Shown in pieces: positions 22,201 through 32,090 of a DNA stretch of 35,198 nucleotides (the stretch's first letter is position 1; the number at the start of each line of letters is the position of its first letter). The position numbers and the translations under genes were made by a program. The DNA comes from Mansonella perstans. Its lineage: Eukaryota; Nematoda; Chromadorea; Rhabditida; Onchocercidae. The DNA is taken from NCBI GenBank assembly GCA_037074765.1, contig JBAMDO010000363.1:1-35198 (forward strand), read 5' to 3'. The notes under the pieces were generated by a model. It was given only the letters and a program-made list of their open reading frames with translations. It was not told the DNA's origin and searched no databases.

Positions 22201-25200
22201 TACATAAGTTTCAAGTAGACATATAACTTAAATTCAATTATTATTTAGAAATGATATATAACACTATTTATTGTGAACACTTATTTAGTTTGTATCTATT
22301 CGGAATATACACACATCCATACTGGCATTCATGTCAATAACATATGTGATCATGTTCATATATATATTTCGAGTTGGAATGGGTGGATGATACTACTCTC
22401 CATGTCTTGGAGTTTATATAATTAATTTCTGTAATCCATGTCAACAACATATGTGACAAATATCTGATAGCGGGAAGATAAATTCAAAAATCTTTACGAC
22501 ATAAGTTGCAAAATGTTTGTATATCAGTTGGAACTATGTACACATACACACACACACACATACTGCGAAAATTAAAGAAATGTCTACATGACTGTTTTTT
22601 AATGGTCCTTACTGAATTATCAATAGTATCATTCACTTATCCATAATGAATTATCAGTTAGTGTCATTTGAATATTTTTAAAGAAATATATATGGTTTCG
22701 TATCACTGATTCCTAATGAATTATCAGCAGTACCATTTGTACTTATATTATTATCCATAGATTTTTTGTTATTGCTTCGCAACTTAACTAAACTCGATGC
22801 TAGTAATAAAAATTACTTGCTATAAAAAAAAGCAAAAAATTATCATAATAGTCATCAATCTGCCGGAACTCGTTACTTAGTATTACCAGGCAATAATTCT
22901 AAAATGAAGATTAAAATGCGGTAGAAGACATTTGAATATATTTCATTAAGCTTACTTTTAATTTAGCTAAATCAACACGCAGCAATCAGTTACTTGTAGG
23001 TCTCAAACTATGACAGAAAGTAATTTACAAAATTATTAAAAGAACTGACAGAATGGAAAAAAAGAAAAAGTGCAGGAAAATCGAAATTTTTATGTTAAAT
23101 TTTTATGCATTATATAAGTCGATTTCTTTTTTTTAGGATAAAATAGAACTGGGAATAGAAATACCATTAAATTAGCTTTTCGAATCAATCGTCGTATTGG
23201 AAAAGCCATACAACCAAGCATTTGTTTCCGCCTGTAAGAAAAAAAGGAAAAAAATTGAAAGAAGGAATAAAATCAGTTTTTCTTTTTCAAAATTTAATTC
23301 CAATATATTGGAATCAGCGCATAACCGAATACAATAATTCAACAGTTCTAACACAGGTGTTCATTGGAATTTTGAAACTAAACAATAACATATCAGGCAG
23401 TCCGAATCAATGGATAACCTAAATCTGAACTAATCGAAATCGTCAACTAATGATCGATATAGTGTGAACCGCACTTGTTCCTAGTAACTGCGAAGGTTAA
23501 AGAGCTCAGTTGATAGTTATACGCAGTTATTCGCATTATCTACACAATGACATTTACACATCGTTTGATGACAATGACATACACTGCACAGTAATGCAAG
23601 GAAGCGAAACGTCTCAGACAACGAAAAATAGAGCAAAAATATTTAAAGTTTATTCAAATTTACTCAATTTTAATGATAGTTTAAACAATTATGTGAGAAC
23701 GAAAATATGAGAGCAAAAAACTTACGCAGAACTGCCCCCATTAGTAATCCACACACTAATGCTCAGTAAATCATGATTACGATAATGACTTCGCCGTAAT
23801 TGACTGAAATAAACTGCCAATGCATGCAAACAACTGATCAAACTTAAACTTTCAGATAAATTATTTTATCGTCCTTCAACACTCATTTCAAAATATAACA
23901 TGAAGTTCGAAAAGTAATTGACGTTTGCGCATCTAACAGTAGCTCTTAATAATATATAATTATCGTCAATGTCTTTTAGTGACATTTCTCTGAATTATAT
24001 TTTAATACTTACAATGTAAAGTTCTCATGAAATTGAGGACGATTGCTGAGGAGTACAAGTCGAGTGCGAAAGCTTTTCTCCGCACCATTATGACTGAAAC
24101 GATCCACCGAGCTTAACCGTATCCGTTTATTGTACAACGGATTGCGCCTTATTTCAATCTAGATTAAAATAACAACCAGTGATTGCAGACTGTTGAAAAA
24201 AGTTGCAATTGGGAGGATTTTAATTTAAATCATTGTTGTCAGGAAGTTGTGGGGAAAATTTATTGTATTTTATAGGTTTGTACCTTATCTCTACAAAATG
24301 CTTTCACTTGAGCAAACTAAACAGGTTTATGGAGCCAAAGATGAGAAAAAATAAAAAGATGCAGGAACGAAAGCTAAAACATGTAAAATTGAATATAAAG
24401 AAAATTAATGTATTAGAGACCAAAATAAATAACGTCCAGCCAAGTAGATTATCAACAGCCAAAAACAGCCGTTCTGTAATTAAATAAGCTAATAATGTAA
24501 GAACAAAATCGCAAGAAAAAAAAGAAGAGAGGAAGATCCACTGGAGAGAAAGAATGCAAGAGAATGGACAAAATCACTAAATAAGTACTTGTACTTAAGC
24601 TCAAATGTTGCGGCATAAAATTTTTGAAACGGTGAAACTCACTCGAACGTATGAAGTTGCTTGTGCAATAGCAGGATCCAGGAAATACACTGCTCGCACA
24701 ACACTAATTGTTAAATAGCATCCAGAAATGGACATTGTCAATTCCAGTTTACCTTTGCAACCAATCCGACGAGCAAATGGTGTTGGTAATCCAAAATGAT
24801 CTGGTTTCCAGTTTATGCTTGACATGCAGCCACTGGAAAGAACCTCTGACTGGGGTCGTGCCCAATCTTTTCGAGGAGTCTGCTAAAAATTATAGATATT
24901 TCCATATCTAAAATCCCAAAAGCTTATTAAGTTGAAAGAAAATAAAGTACTTACTATTTGATCCTTCCCAGATATAAAAGAAGTACTCTTTTTTAACTAA
25001 TTTTTATTAAAATAAATATTATTCTCACATAATCAATTATGAATTTTATTCCACAAAAATGACAGAACTGCAAGTATGCCAATAATTAGAGCCAACTGTA
25101 TGACAAAAGATTCGAACTTCCAATTACGAGCTAAAATGACAGAATATTTTAAACTGTCATCTTAAACCTCTCAAAATTCTTCAGCTGTTGTTAAATCATA

Positions 25201-27116
25201 TCATTACGCGGTAACAGAATTGACCAAATAATACTGCTCAAAACATTGGATAGTCTATGCATACTTATATTCTAATTTAAATTTAGAGAAATCCAATCCT
25301 CAAAAAAATCACCTCCTCAAAAAAACTTGCAGGTCTTTCCAAAGCATCATACAATACATTATTAAATGCGTTAAGAACAGAATTTCGACAATGTCCACTT
25401 GACGATACTGATGTTGTGGGAGTTGATGTTGACAAGGTCTGAAAACACCGAAAAACCATTTGTCATGAATTTTTTCTTTTTTAGAATTTCATTGCTTTTT
25501 AACTAATAAAAATTCCAACAAATATAACAACCTTCAAGTGATGAGGATTTGTTTTTGGTAAACCAATAGAAGTTGCTGTTGATGTGGCTAATGGATGCCA
25601 GTTTCTGGTCAACTGTAGTGAGGGTATTTTCGGGATATCGTCAGATAAATCATTGATTGGTGATAGTTCCTGAAATACGACCTTAAGTTTAGGTCTGAAA
25701 TTTTACGAGCAAAGTTATACGCTATGCCTAGAATATAATTAAGTCGACATATGGTAAGAAAAATATGTGCTAAAGTCTTCTGAAATACACATTTTAAAAT
25801 ATAAGTGCGCATTTCTTGTCCCTTTCTTGTCGGCTGCCTGATTACGTTAAATATTTGTGAGAGAATCTTACCTCAATCATACTCAAACCTCGTAGTAATG
25901 AAGGAGGAGGGGAGCGATGTCTATGGTCATTAAATTGCGAATCATCATCTTCATTTGTTGTTTCAGTTTCATAGGAAGATGAATGATCAATTTGTGTTAT
26001 TATCGGTAGTGACCCATGCCGTGTTCGTGCACGAGCTCCAATTCCACAAGGCACTTGGCTTCTTCGCATCCTGAATTAATTTCGGAAGTTAGAATACTTC
26101 TGCATAAATATGAAGAATCAGAATGAACTGAGTATAAACAGACTGCGAATGTGAAATAATATTCTGATAAAAATAAGCAAAATCTACGACATAAAATTCT
26201 TTAGACACCAAGATTTATAGGGTGTTTATGGAAGAAAAAATGAACCTCCTCATCGCAGGTTTATTTATCCAATTGCGGTTAGCACCTCGAACGACCGGTA
26301 TTGGTTGGCAAAAGTCACTATCGGAAGTAAAATCAGAAATACTCGCCATCGCCGTATCTTAAGTTTAATCATTATTACAATAAAAACTCTAGACTAATAT
26401 TGATTTTGGCTGTTGCATCTAAATTCGGCTGACAAATTTTTTTTACCCGAAAATTACTTATCAGTATTTATTTATTTGACCTTGGGCTAACTCGCCTAAT
26501 CAAAATGAAACCTATAAAAAATTCAATTAATTTGACCGCCAATGCGGTTTCTCTTTGAAAATCTCCGTGGAGGTCAGGCAAATTGGTATATGGTTTTAAA
26601 TAAAAATTGCTCTATAAATTTGAAACTTTTTTCTACACATTATAGATGCATTCTGCTTGCCTCAAAAAAAATCCACTTTTTCTTATTAGGTAATTTTTTA
26701 AACGTTTCGAAATAAATATGAAGTAAATAGCGATTTTTTTTTTTGATCCAATTACTTAGAAAATTTAATTTGTAAATTCAAATTCCTCATGTTGACATCA
26801 TTTTTCAATGGCCAATATGATCATTTCTTAATCCCTATGTTTAATTAATCAAAATTTGCTATGAAGTGAAAAAACGAAGTAATGTTGATTTTAATTCCTT
26901 ATAATTCCTATAACACTTATTTAGCAGCATCAAATTAGTATAATTATTAATATAAATACCTTTGCGGTAATCATAGAATTCATCGTCACTTTCGGAACTC
27001 AAATTCATTAATAATTCATCGTGTTTTCGTTCACTTCGACCACGTTTTCGTTCATTGTAACGATGCGATGGATGAGTGGATCGTGAATTGATAGAAACAC
27101 CATATGGATCATTCAT
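9299..27116 (-). CDS. rgs-7: C2 and RGS domain protein (RGS-7 / RGS3-like), about 19 exons
   Basis: RGS proteins speed GTP hydrolysis by G-alpha subunits and end heterotrimeric G-protein signals. Minus-strand exons: 26960-27116, 26246-26357, 25872-26070, 25532-25669, 25313-25438, 24643-24882, 24013-24158, 23726-23803, 23165-23231, 20833-20880, 19317-19385, 17877-17951, 11755-12160, 11241-11347, about 10729-10855, 10534-10573, 10308-10438, 9869-10038 and 9299-9538. Phases agree throughout, giving about 891 residues. Layout: Arg/Ser/acidic N-terminus (1-244), C2 domain (about 288-450), His/Ser/Thr-rich linker (460-700), RGS box (about 746-865) and a short polar tail. C2 before RGS is the arrangement of C. 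elegans RGS-7 and vertebrate RGS3. Weak points: the 10729/10573 junction uses a poor donor, the donor after 19317 may instead be at 19305, and the 27116 start has no strong acceptor, so more 5' exons may exist. The family is sure; orthology is likely. Confidence 0.92.
11755..12160 (-). other. Large linker exon, His/Ser/Thr-rich
   Basis: This is the longest exon of the C2-RGS gene (135 codons) and lies between C2 and RGS. It starts after a TTTTCCAG acceptor with IMRNSDWNN, runs into a His/Gln cluster (CHQHHHHNHSQ) and Ser/Thr-rich segments, and leaves by a phase-1 GTGGGT donor. It is probably disordered. The plus-strand ORF 12031-12264 over it is an antisense shadow of the His/Asp-type codons. 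Confidence 0.8.
12161..12190 (-). promoter_or_regulatory. Possible internal start: ATG in frame with the large linker exon
   Basis: An ATG at 12190-12188 reads MELVSDCIFQ straight into the 12160 exon without a stop. It is preceded by a long T-rich tract that could serve as a promoter or trans-splice region. Use of it would give a C2-less RGS isoform. A GTAAGT lies inside (from 12181), but a 21-nt intron is too short to be real. Confidence 0.25.
13047..13077. other. 31-nt imperfect hairpin
   Basis: CTGGCACATATA pairs with TATATGTGCTAG across a 7-nt AT loop (12-bp stem with one G-T wobble). It is too short for a typical pre-miRNA. Confidence 0.6.
14159..14175. other. Short inverted repeat of telomere-like hexamers
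   Basis: AGCCTAA-ATA-TTAGGCT: one GCCTAA and one TTAGGC (the nematode telomere unit) facing each other in the large intron. A single copy each is probably chance. Confidence 0.4.
14212..14232. repeat. (TA)n microsatellite
   Basis: About ten uninterrupted TA units in the large RGS-gene intron. Confidence 0.9.
14288..14346. repeat. 39-bp period duplication in the large intron
   Basis: AACATAATACTGATAYTGAT occurs at about 14289 and again at about 14328, with related AT-rich spacers. Confidence 0.7.
15584..15643. repeat. 37-bp period duplication in the large intron
   Basis: ATTTCATCTTAATTTTAAGC (15584) and ATTTCATCTTAGTTATAAGC (15621) are near-identical, one unit apart. Confidence 0.75.
18091..18155. 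repeat. Imperfect CA-rich microsatellite
   Basis: CACACA, CATACACA and CACGCGC units interspersed over about 65 bp in the intron between the 19317-19385 and 17877-17951 exons. Confidence 0.75.
19194..19228. repeat. Long poly-A tract with one interruption
   Basis: About 35 bp of A broken by a single G, inside an intron of the C2-RGS gene. Confidence 0.85.
20101..20127 (-). promoter_or_regulatory. Possible alternative first exon of the C2-RGS gene
   Basis: ATG at 20127-20125 opens MKRKIKDRP and ends at a perfect GTATGT donor (20100-20095) in phase 0, the phase needed by the 19385 exon that follows. No good acceptor lies in front, so it is better read as a start exon than as a cassette exon. 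The resulting isoform would lose most of the C2 domain. This is inferred from phase and donor only. Confidence 0.35.
20289..20307. repeat. (GAAA)n microsatellite
   Basis: Four to five GAAA units in an intron of the C2-RGS gene. Confidence 0.75.
22330..22456. repeat. 20-bp direct repeat, 107 bp apart
   Basis: CATGTCAATAACATATGTGA at 22330-22349 and CATGTCAACAACATATGTGA at 22437-22456 differ at one base. Confidence 0.8.
22540..22563. repeat. CA microsatellite
   Basis: A short (CA)n/(CATA) run in the 2.3-kb intron. Confidence 0.85.
22613..22760. repeat. Three-unit degenerate tandem repeat
   Basis: TGAATTATCA followed by RTYAGTRYCATTT-like sequence recurs at 22613, 22647 and 22717. The first and third also share CTTAT...TATCCATA tails. 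Confidence 0.7.
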
Positions 27117-27125
27117 TCTTCCTTT

Positions 27126-27137
27126 ATCACATGTGAT
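27126..27137. promoter_or_regulatory. 12-bp palindrome with an E-box, next to the RGS start
   Basis: ATCACATGTGAT is a perfect palindrome around a CANNTG E-box, ending 10 bp upstream of the proposed ATG at 27116. It resembles sites of bHLH-zip factors of the MITF/TFEB type. Function is inferred only. Confidence 0.35.
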
Positions 27138-27468
27138 TTATCAGTTAGAGATATTAAAAATTGCTAACTTATGCGAAAGTCCAAACAACTGTTTCGAAAA
27201 ATTAGCTTCTTAAGCATTCATCACTTTCCAAAAACTTTCTTCACATTAATTCGGTATTGATAGAAGTGAAAAAAGATTGAAATTTTAAAAATACACGTAT
27301 AATTTGTTTTTAGTATTTGAAAAAAGAAAAAATTGAAGAAAGTGACTTTCAAATGCTTAAATTAAAATGCTATCTATTTTGATTAGCTATCTTTTTAATT
27401 ATTTATCGATTTTAATTACTTTTACTCCTATACTTTTTTAAATGTTCGATAACTTTTAACGTTCGAAT

Positions 27469-27516
27469 TTATCAATAACTTCAATATATATTTTAATTAC
27501 TTATCAATAACTTCAA
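27469..27516. repeat. 32-bp period duplication
   Basis: TTATCAATAACTTCAA occurs at 27469-27484 and at 27501-27516, with similar AT-rich spacers. Confidence 0.75.
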
Positions 27517-28981
27517 CATTGTAATATTAGCATGCTGAAATAAAAAAAAAAATGAGACTTAAAAAATTTCTCAAAATTTCACTTTTTTTCTCGAAACTGC
27601 TAAAGTACTGAAATTTTCAATGTAATTTTAAATGAATATTTAAACTATAACTATTAAATGAATTCAAATAAAAGAAGAAAAATGGAAGAAAAAAAGAAAG
27701 AAAAGAAAAGGAAAGGTAAAAGGAAAAGTAAAATGGAAATGGCAGGACAAGGTAAAAGTCGAAGAAACCATTCATCCAGCCGATAAATCAAATAAATTTT
27801 ATCTCTAGAATAAAACAAAAAGAAAAAAAAAAAGGATGTCACTTGTAACATTTCACTTGTAATTTTATCTTTAAACATAATCAGTTCACTTGGATTGATG
27901 CTACTGAACTGGTTTTCTTTATTTTCCTCTTTTCTTTTGCAAATAAATGAAATTTACAAATTTTTAAAAATTTACGAATACAAAATACACAGCAACACTT
28001 GGTTCATACTTACTTAAGACAAAATTTTAAATGAAAAAAACTTTATTGAATTTTATTTCATATCATGTGTATTTTTCAACGAAAGAAACTTTGTTTTTTA
28101 TGCGCATTTATTTCCTGTGATTTTCATTTTTTTTTTTTTGGAATTTACAATAATTTAATTTGAATGTTTCGTTATTAAATAAAATTTAAACATGACAAGA
28201 AATTTTTTAAATTGCATAAGTTTTTTGCGCGTGATATGAAATCATTAGAGAGAAGTTTAAAAAAACGTGATCTTTAAAAAAACATTTTCAATTATAAGGT
28301 CACTCATAAGATTTTGCATGGCTCTTGAAAGAAAATTATGAAAAAAAAAAAGCAATTGAATTATTTAATATAAAGGTTGCTTGTAAGAGGATATACCATT
28401 AGACATTACTGTATCAATTTCAAAAACAAACTTTTTACGTTTTCTAGATTGTTACTAACGTTTATGCACGTGTTATTGCTGTTATTGTTATTATTTCTAC
28501 GCAAGTAATTCGATGTTATCTTCAACTTATGCATTTTCTTTTTTGAAATCTTTGGAACGCACGTGAAAAGAACATAAATTTACTTACGTGAAATAATGAG
28601 TAAAAATGTTGTTACCTCTAGAAAAAAAAAAGATATCAATATTGATAACTATTGAACATTATTAATTCAAAACTTTATACCTATCAATTTTCTTTTTTTT
28701 ACTTAATGTCCGTAATGATATAAAAATGTAGTAAAATTGAATCCTTTGACCTTTTCTTACATATAAAAGGTATTAAACCATTGATGATAGTGGAAAAAAA
28801 AAAAAAAAAACCAAATATCCTTGATCTCATCTTTTAGTAACAAGAAATAAGTAACACGTACGTGAAAATAACATAAAATTATCAACGTGAAAATAATAAC
28901 AGTAGCAGCAAAATAGATATAAATGGGAATAACTGCAGTAACTTTTTTTTAGATTAAAAAATATTTGAAAACCACCGTTTC

Positions 28982-29034
28982 CGCAATAAATGTCAGAGGT
29001 CAATTTCCCCAATAAATGTCATAGGTCAATGTTG
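28982..29034. repeat. 26-bp tandem duplication carrying two DR1-like sites
   Basis: Two copies of a CAATAAATGTCANAGGTCAAT unit, 26 bp apart. Each contains ATGTCA-N-AGGTCA (28990-29002 and 29016-29028), a direct repeat of nuclear-receptor half-sites with one-base spacing. It lies about 1.9 kb upstream of the proposed RGS start. Confidence 0.75.
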
Positions 29035-29099
29035 TAATCGTAAACTTTCATACAATGAATAAAACATGAGAAATAAGATTATCATTGTGTACATAAAAG

Positions 29100-29100
<1 letters not shown>

Positions 29101-29130
<30 letters not shown>

Positions 29131-29131
29131 G
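29101..29131. repeat. Interrupted poly-A tract
   Basis: Two A runs of about 19 and 10 separated by one G. Confidence 0.85.
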
Positions 29132-29260
29132 CAATTTACGCCAGTGAAGCCACACATTGCATAGCATTGCCCGTTTTTGACCACGACAATTTGCGCGCCT
29201 TTCCATTGGCCGCAACAATCGACCGTCAATTGATAACAATATCATGCGGTACAATAACAG
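29132..29260 (-). promoter_or_regulatory. GC-richer island: possible promoter or unplaced 5' exon
   Basis: This stretch is clearly less AT-rich than its surroundings and contains CCATTGGCC (CCAAT-type) and CGCGC. On the minus strand an ORF from about 29254 or 29229 stays open through it and reaches a GTAAAT donor-like site near 29142. No matching acceptor with good consensus precedes the 27116 exon, so I cannot join it to the RGS gene. The poly-T part of the ORF is not coding. Confidence 0.25.
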
Positions 29261-29350
29261 ACATTGGAAGAAATGATTGGAGATTATGAGGATATGGGAG
29301 AGAGATAGAGGTAGGATAATTGAAAGATTAATGTAGAATCACAGAGCAGT

Positions 29351-29378
29351 AGATAGAGAGAGAGAGAGAGACTGAGAG
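29351..29378. repeat. (GA)n microsatellite
   Basis: About nine GA units, imperfect at both ends. Confidence 0.85.
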
Positions 29379-29481
29379 GGTAAACCTCTTCAAGCCTAAT
29401 TTTGAAAAATTGACCGCCAAAGAGATAAAAGGTTCAAAGAAATTAAAAATCACTTTAATCTGTTTCAATTTCCATAAATAA

Positions 29482-29809
29482 ATGAGGATGGAGTTGAATG
29501 GAATTGAATGAAATTGAATGAATGACTGAATGGAATTCAATTGTTTGAATAAATGTTTGAATGTAATTGAATAAAACCAAAATGAATGACTGGAAGGAAT
29601 TCAACGGGTTGAATGAATGACTGAATATGGTCGAATGGAACTGGAATGAACGATTGGATGGGATTGAATGGAACCGAAAACGATTGGATGGAATTGAATG
29701 GGACAGAAATGATCGACTGAACTGAATTGAATAAATGATTAAATGGAGTTGAATGAAGGAATAAATGAATTGAGTGAACCATTGCATGACTGAATGGAAT
29801 ATCAGTCAA
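29482..29809. repeat. GAATG / GAATTGAATG minisatellite
   Basis: About 330 bp of degenerate short units built on GAATG, GGAATTGAATG and AATGACTGAATG. The minus strand is open in more than one frame (29328-29540, 29455-29787 and 29537-29809) with products of repeated Phe/His/Ser/Ile/Gln. This is expected of a short stop-free repeat and is not evidence of genes. Confidence 0.9.
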
Positions 29810-30291
29810 TTAATTAATCGTAAAACTGTAAACAATGGAAATGAATAAATTGTGCCAAGCCTGGGGCAAGCCTAACCAAGTATTGATCAAATCCAGTAGT
29901 AATGGGCAATGAATTCTAAATCATAAATTAACTGAATGCCAGATAGTTTTAAGGTCATTGTTGAAATAATATTTTATTATTTCTTCTATTTGCATTTCTT
30001 TCCTGCAATCATTTCGCTCTTATTTTTACTACAATCAGTTATATTATCCTCCAAATATTATAAGGTAAGCATGATAATGAATGAAAAAAAAAGATTTGAC
30101 ATTTTTTTTTAAATTTTAAAGTTAAATTTAACAAATGGAAAAAATTAATACAATAAGCAAGAATTAATTTTAATAGGTCATGATGATAATTTATTGTATT
30201 GGTATGGGTTGTGATGTTAGAAATTGGTGTGAGATGGTAAATTATTGGATCACTTCCGTTGATTGGTTTCATAAAATGCTTGGTCCATTTC

Positions 30292-30310
30292 TTTTTTTTT
30301 TTGGGGGGGG
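30292..30310. repeat. T run followed by G8 homopolymer
   Basis: About 11 T then eight G, followed 7 bp later by GGGG and then by GCCGCCG and a T9 run. Such G tracts stand out in this AT-rich window and are unstable or error-prone. Confidence 0.85.
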
Positions 30311-31961
30311 TAACAAGGGGACAGAAGCCGCCGTTTTTTTTTCTCAATCATCCAGCTGTCCAGTGTTTAAACGGCAATATTTCACGATCTCATTCATTGT
30401 ATGTTAAAATTTTCACTCGTCTCCCCGACAGGATAGTCGTTTGTCCAATAAAATGACCCTTTCCTCGGCCATCATTTTGATGACTGCAAAAAAAAAAAAA
30501 TTTGTTTTACCGTCTAATTTGCAAAAAGAATAGCTCAATAAACTGTTCATTTAAAAATGAAATATTAAAAAAATTTTTTAAAATTTTATGATTACTAAGA
30601 GATACATATTCAATTAACATATTTAAAGTTTTATAATTAAAATAATTTAAAGACATGAAATTTTACATCCATAAAGTAATAATAATAAAATAGTTTTTAT
30701 CAGTAGCAGTGCATTTATGGTGTAATATTCATTTAATCATTATCTGTGTTATTCGTACCATCGAAATTTAAAATTTTTCATAATTTCCATTTAAATTTTT
30801 ATGACATAATTAAAATGGAAACAGATGTGTTATGACTTAACATTAAAATTTATTAAAATATAAACTTCATCTGTTTTAGATTAATTATTGCTTAGTGTAT
30901 AAATTATGAAAAAAATAATTAATTAAATTACGAAAAAAAGAGAAAAAAGATACTTGTCTTCTGTTTATACAGAAATTCCTTCTGAAATTCCAATGTGAAA
31001 AACACATAATATTATCGTCACAATGTTAATGCAAACGCAACGATCAACTGCAATCAATTATTATTTAAATTTAATTATTGATTATATCTAATTATTTAAT
31101 TGCTAACTAGAAGTTATATACGGATATCGATATTTGTATGAATAGTTTATTTGATAATATTATACAATTCTGCGCACAACAATCATTCCAAATAAACAAT
31201 CGAAATGTTAAAAATAATACCTAAAATTGAATACTTGAAATTAATGTTCAAAAGTTAAAGTGATTTTAGCGATCAATGAGTTAATTTAATATCTGAATAG
31301 ATTACAGTACTAATTAAGATTGTCTCGAGCAAAGGATAAGTTTTTCGAAAAAAAAAAGATTATAATTTCCAAGTTATGACTTTTCCTTTTTTCTTCTAGC
31401 AAATTTGCAATTTTAAGAGAAGTATGAATGAAAATCACAACGTTTATTCTAACGCAATAATTGCTATCTTTTTTTGAAATAAAATTTAAATTGCCATCAA
31501 ATAAGCCATTTCTTATCGATCAGATTTTAAAGGAAAATGCAAAACAGTTGTTGGACAAATATTATTACAGTAAATTTTGTGTTTTATGTTTGTTTTTTTA
31601 TTTCGCCCTAAACTTTTAATCTAAATTTAAACATTTTGACTTTTTCCTTTAGAAAGTGTAATGCCATTTCCGAAACATATTTTTCGGAAAGTATAATATT
31701 TGCGAAACAGAGGGATTTAAATTTTTTTATCTTCCATTGTGCGTTCAACATTTTAATTTAGTTTAATTTTTTTTGCCAAATTTTCATTTATCTTTCTTTT
31801 TTCTGGTAAAATTTCATTAACGTTTACTTTTTGTCTATTTTTTAATACTGAAAATGAATCTGCTAATAGCATGTATATAATGACATGAATTAATCTTTGA
31901 TCACCAACTAATTTATCAGTTCGTTTATAGTTTTTTATTTTTCAAAATTTTCTGCTGGGAT

Positions 31962-32090
31962 TTTTTTGATGACATTTGAAAAAGGTGAAAATTTAGCTTT
32001 TTCGATGACATTTGGATTGATGATAACTTTACTTTTTCGATAGCATATGATGACAAATTTAATTTTTTCAATAGTTGTTGGAATAGCTGA
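31962..32090. repeat. Degenerate 30-36-bp tandem repeat, 3-4 units
   Basis: Units begin TTTTTYGATGACATTTG-like at 31962, 31998, 32033 and 32063 (the last most diverged), each followed by an AATTTA/AACTTTA-type tail. Confidence 0.7.

Larger units (their letters stand above)
20881..23164 (-). other. 2.3-kb intron within the C2 region
   Basis: Between exons 23165-23231 and 20833-20880. It carries a direct repeat at 22330/22437, a CA run at 22540-22563 and a three-unit degenerate repeat at 22613-22760. I found no open stretch with good splice sites that would add a C2 exon here, but a very small one could be missed. Confidence 0.55.
19317..24882 (-). other. C2-domain exons of the C2-RGS gene
   Basis: Exons 24643-24882, 24013-24158, 23726-23803, 23165-23231, 20833-20880 and 19317-19385 form the C2 region. 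Recognisable pieces in order are GKLELTMSISGCYLTIS (first strands), SYVR, then FRTRLVLLSNRPQFHENFTF, then DLLSISVW, then LGCMAFPIRRLI, and last GDFFLLRPE, which matches the GWYYLL strand of RGS3-type C2 domains. The usual calcium-binding aspartates are not evident: the first loop reads FLDPAIAQATSYVR instead of a D-x-x-D-P-Y pattern. Calcium-independent membrane or protein binding is therefore more likely (inference). The 48-nt exon 20833-20880 is inferred from splice sites and phase alone. Confidence 0.85.
27138..29481. other. Upstream region of the C2-RGS gene
   Basis: No supported exon. It contains a 32-bp-period duplication (27469-27516), poly-A runs (28794-28810 and 29101-29130), a 26-bp tandem duplication with DR1-like sites (28982-29034), a GC-richer island (29132-29260) that may be a promoter or first exon, and a GA microsatellite. 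Confidence 0.45.

Noticed and set aside
23510..23710. Plus-strand ORF in an intron of the C2 region
   Set aside because: It is somewhat less AT-rich, but antisense to the gene, short, with no motif and no splice partner.
24233..24487. Plus-strand Lys-rich 84-codon ORF
   Set aside because: It lies in the intron between two C2 exons, is antisense, and its composition is explained by A-rich sequence.
29328..29809. Three overlapping minus-strand ORFs
   Set aside because: They come from the GAATG minisatellite, which lacks stops in several frames. The products are low complexity.
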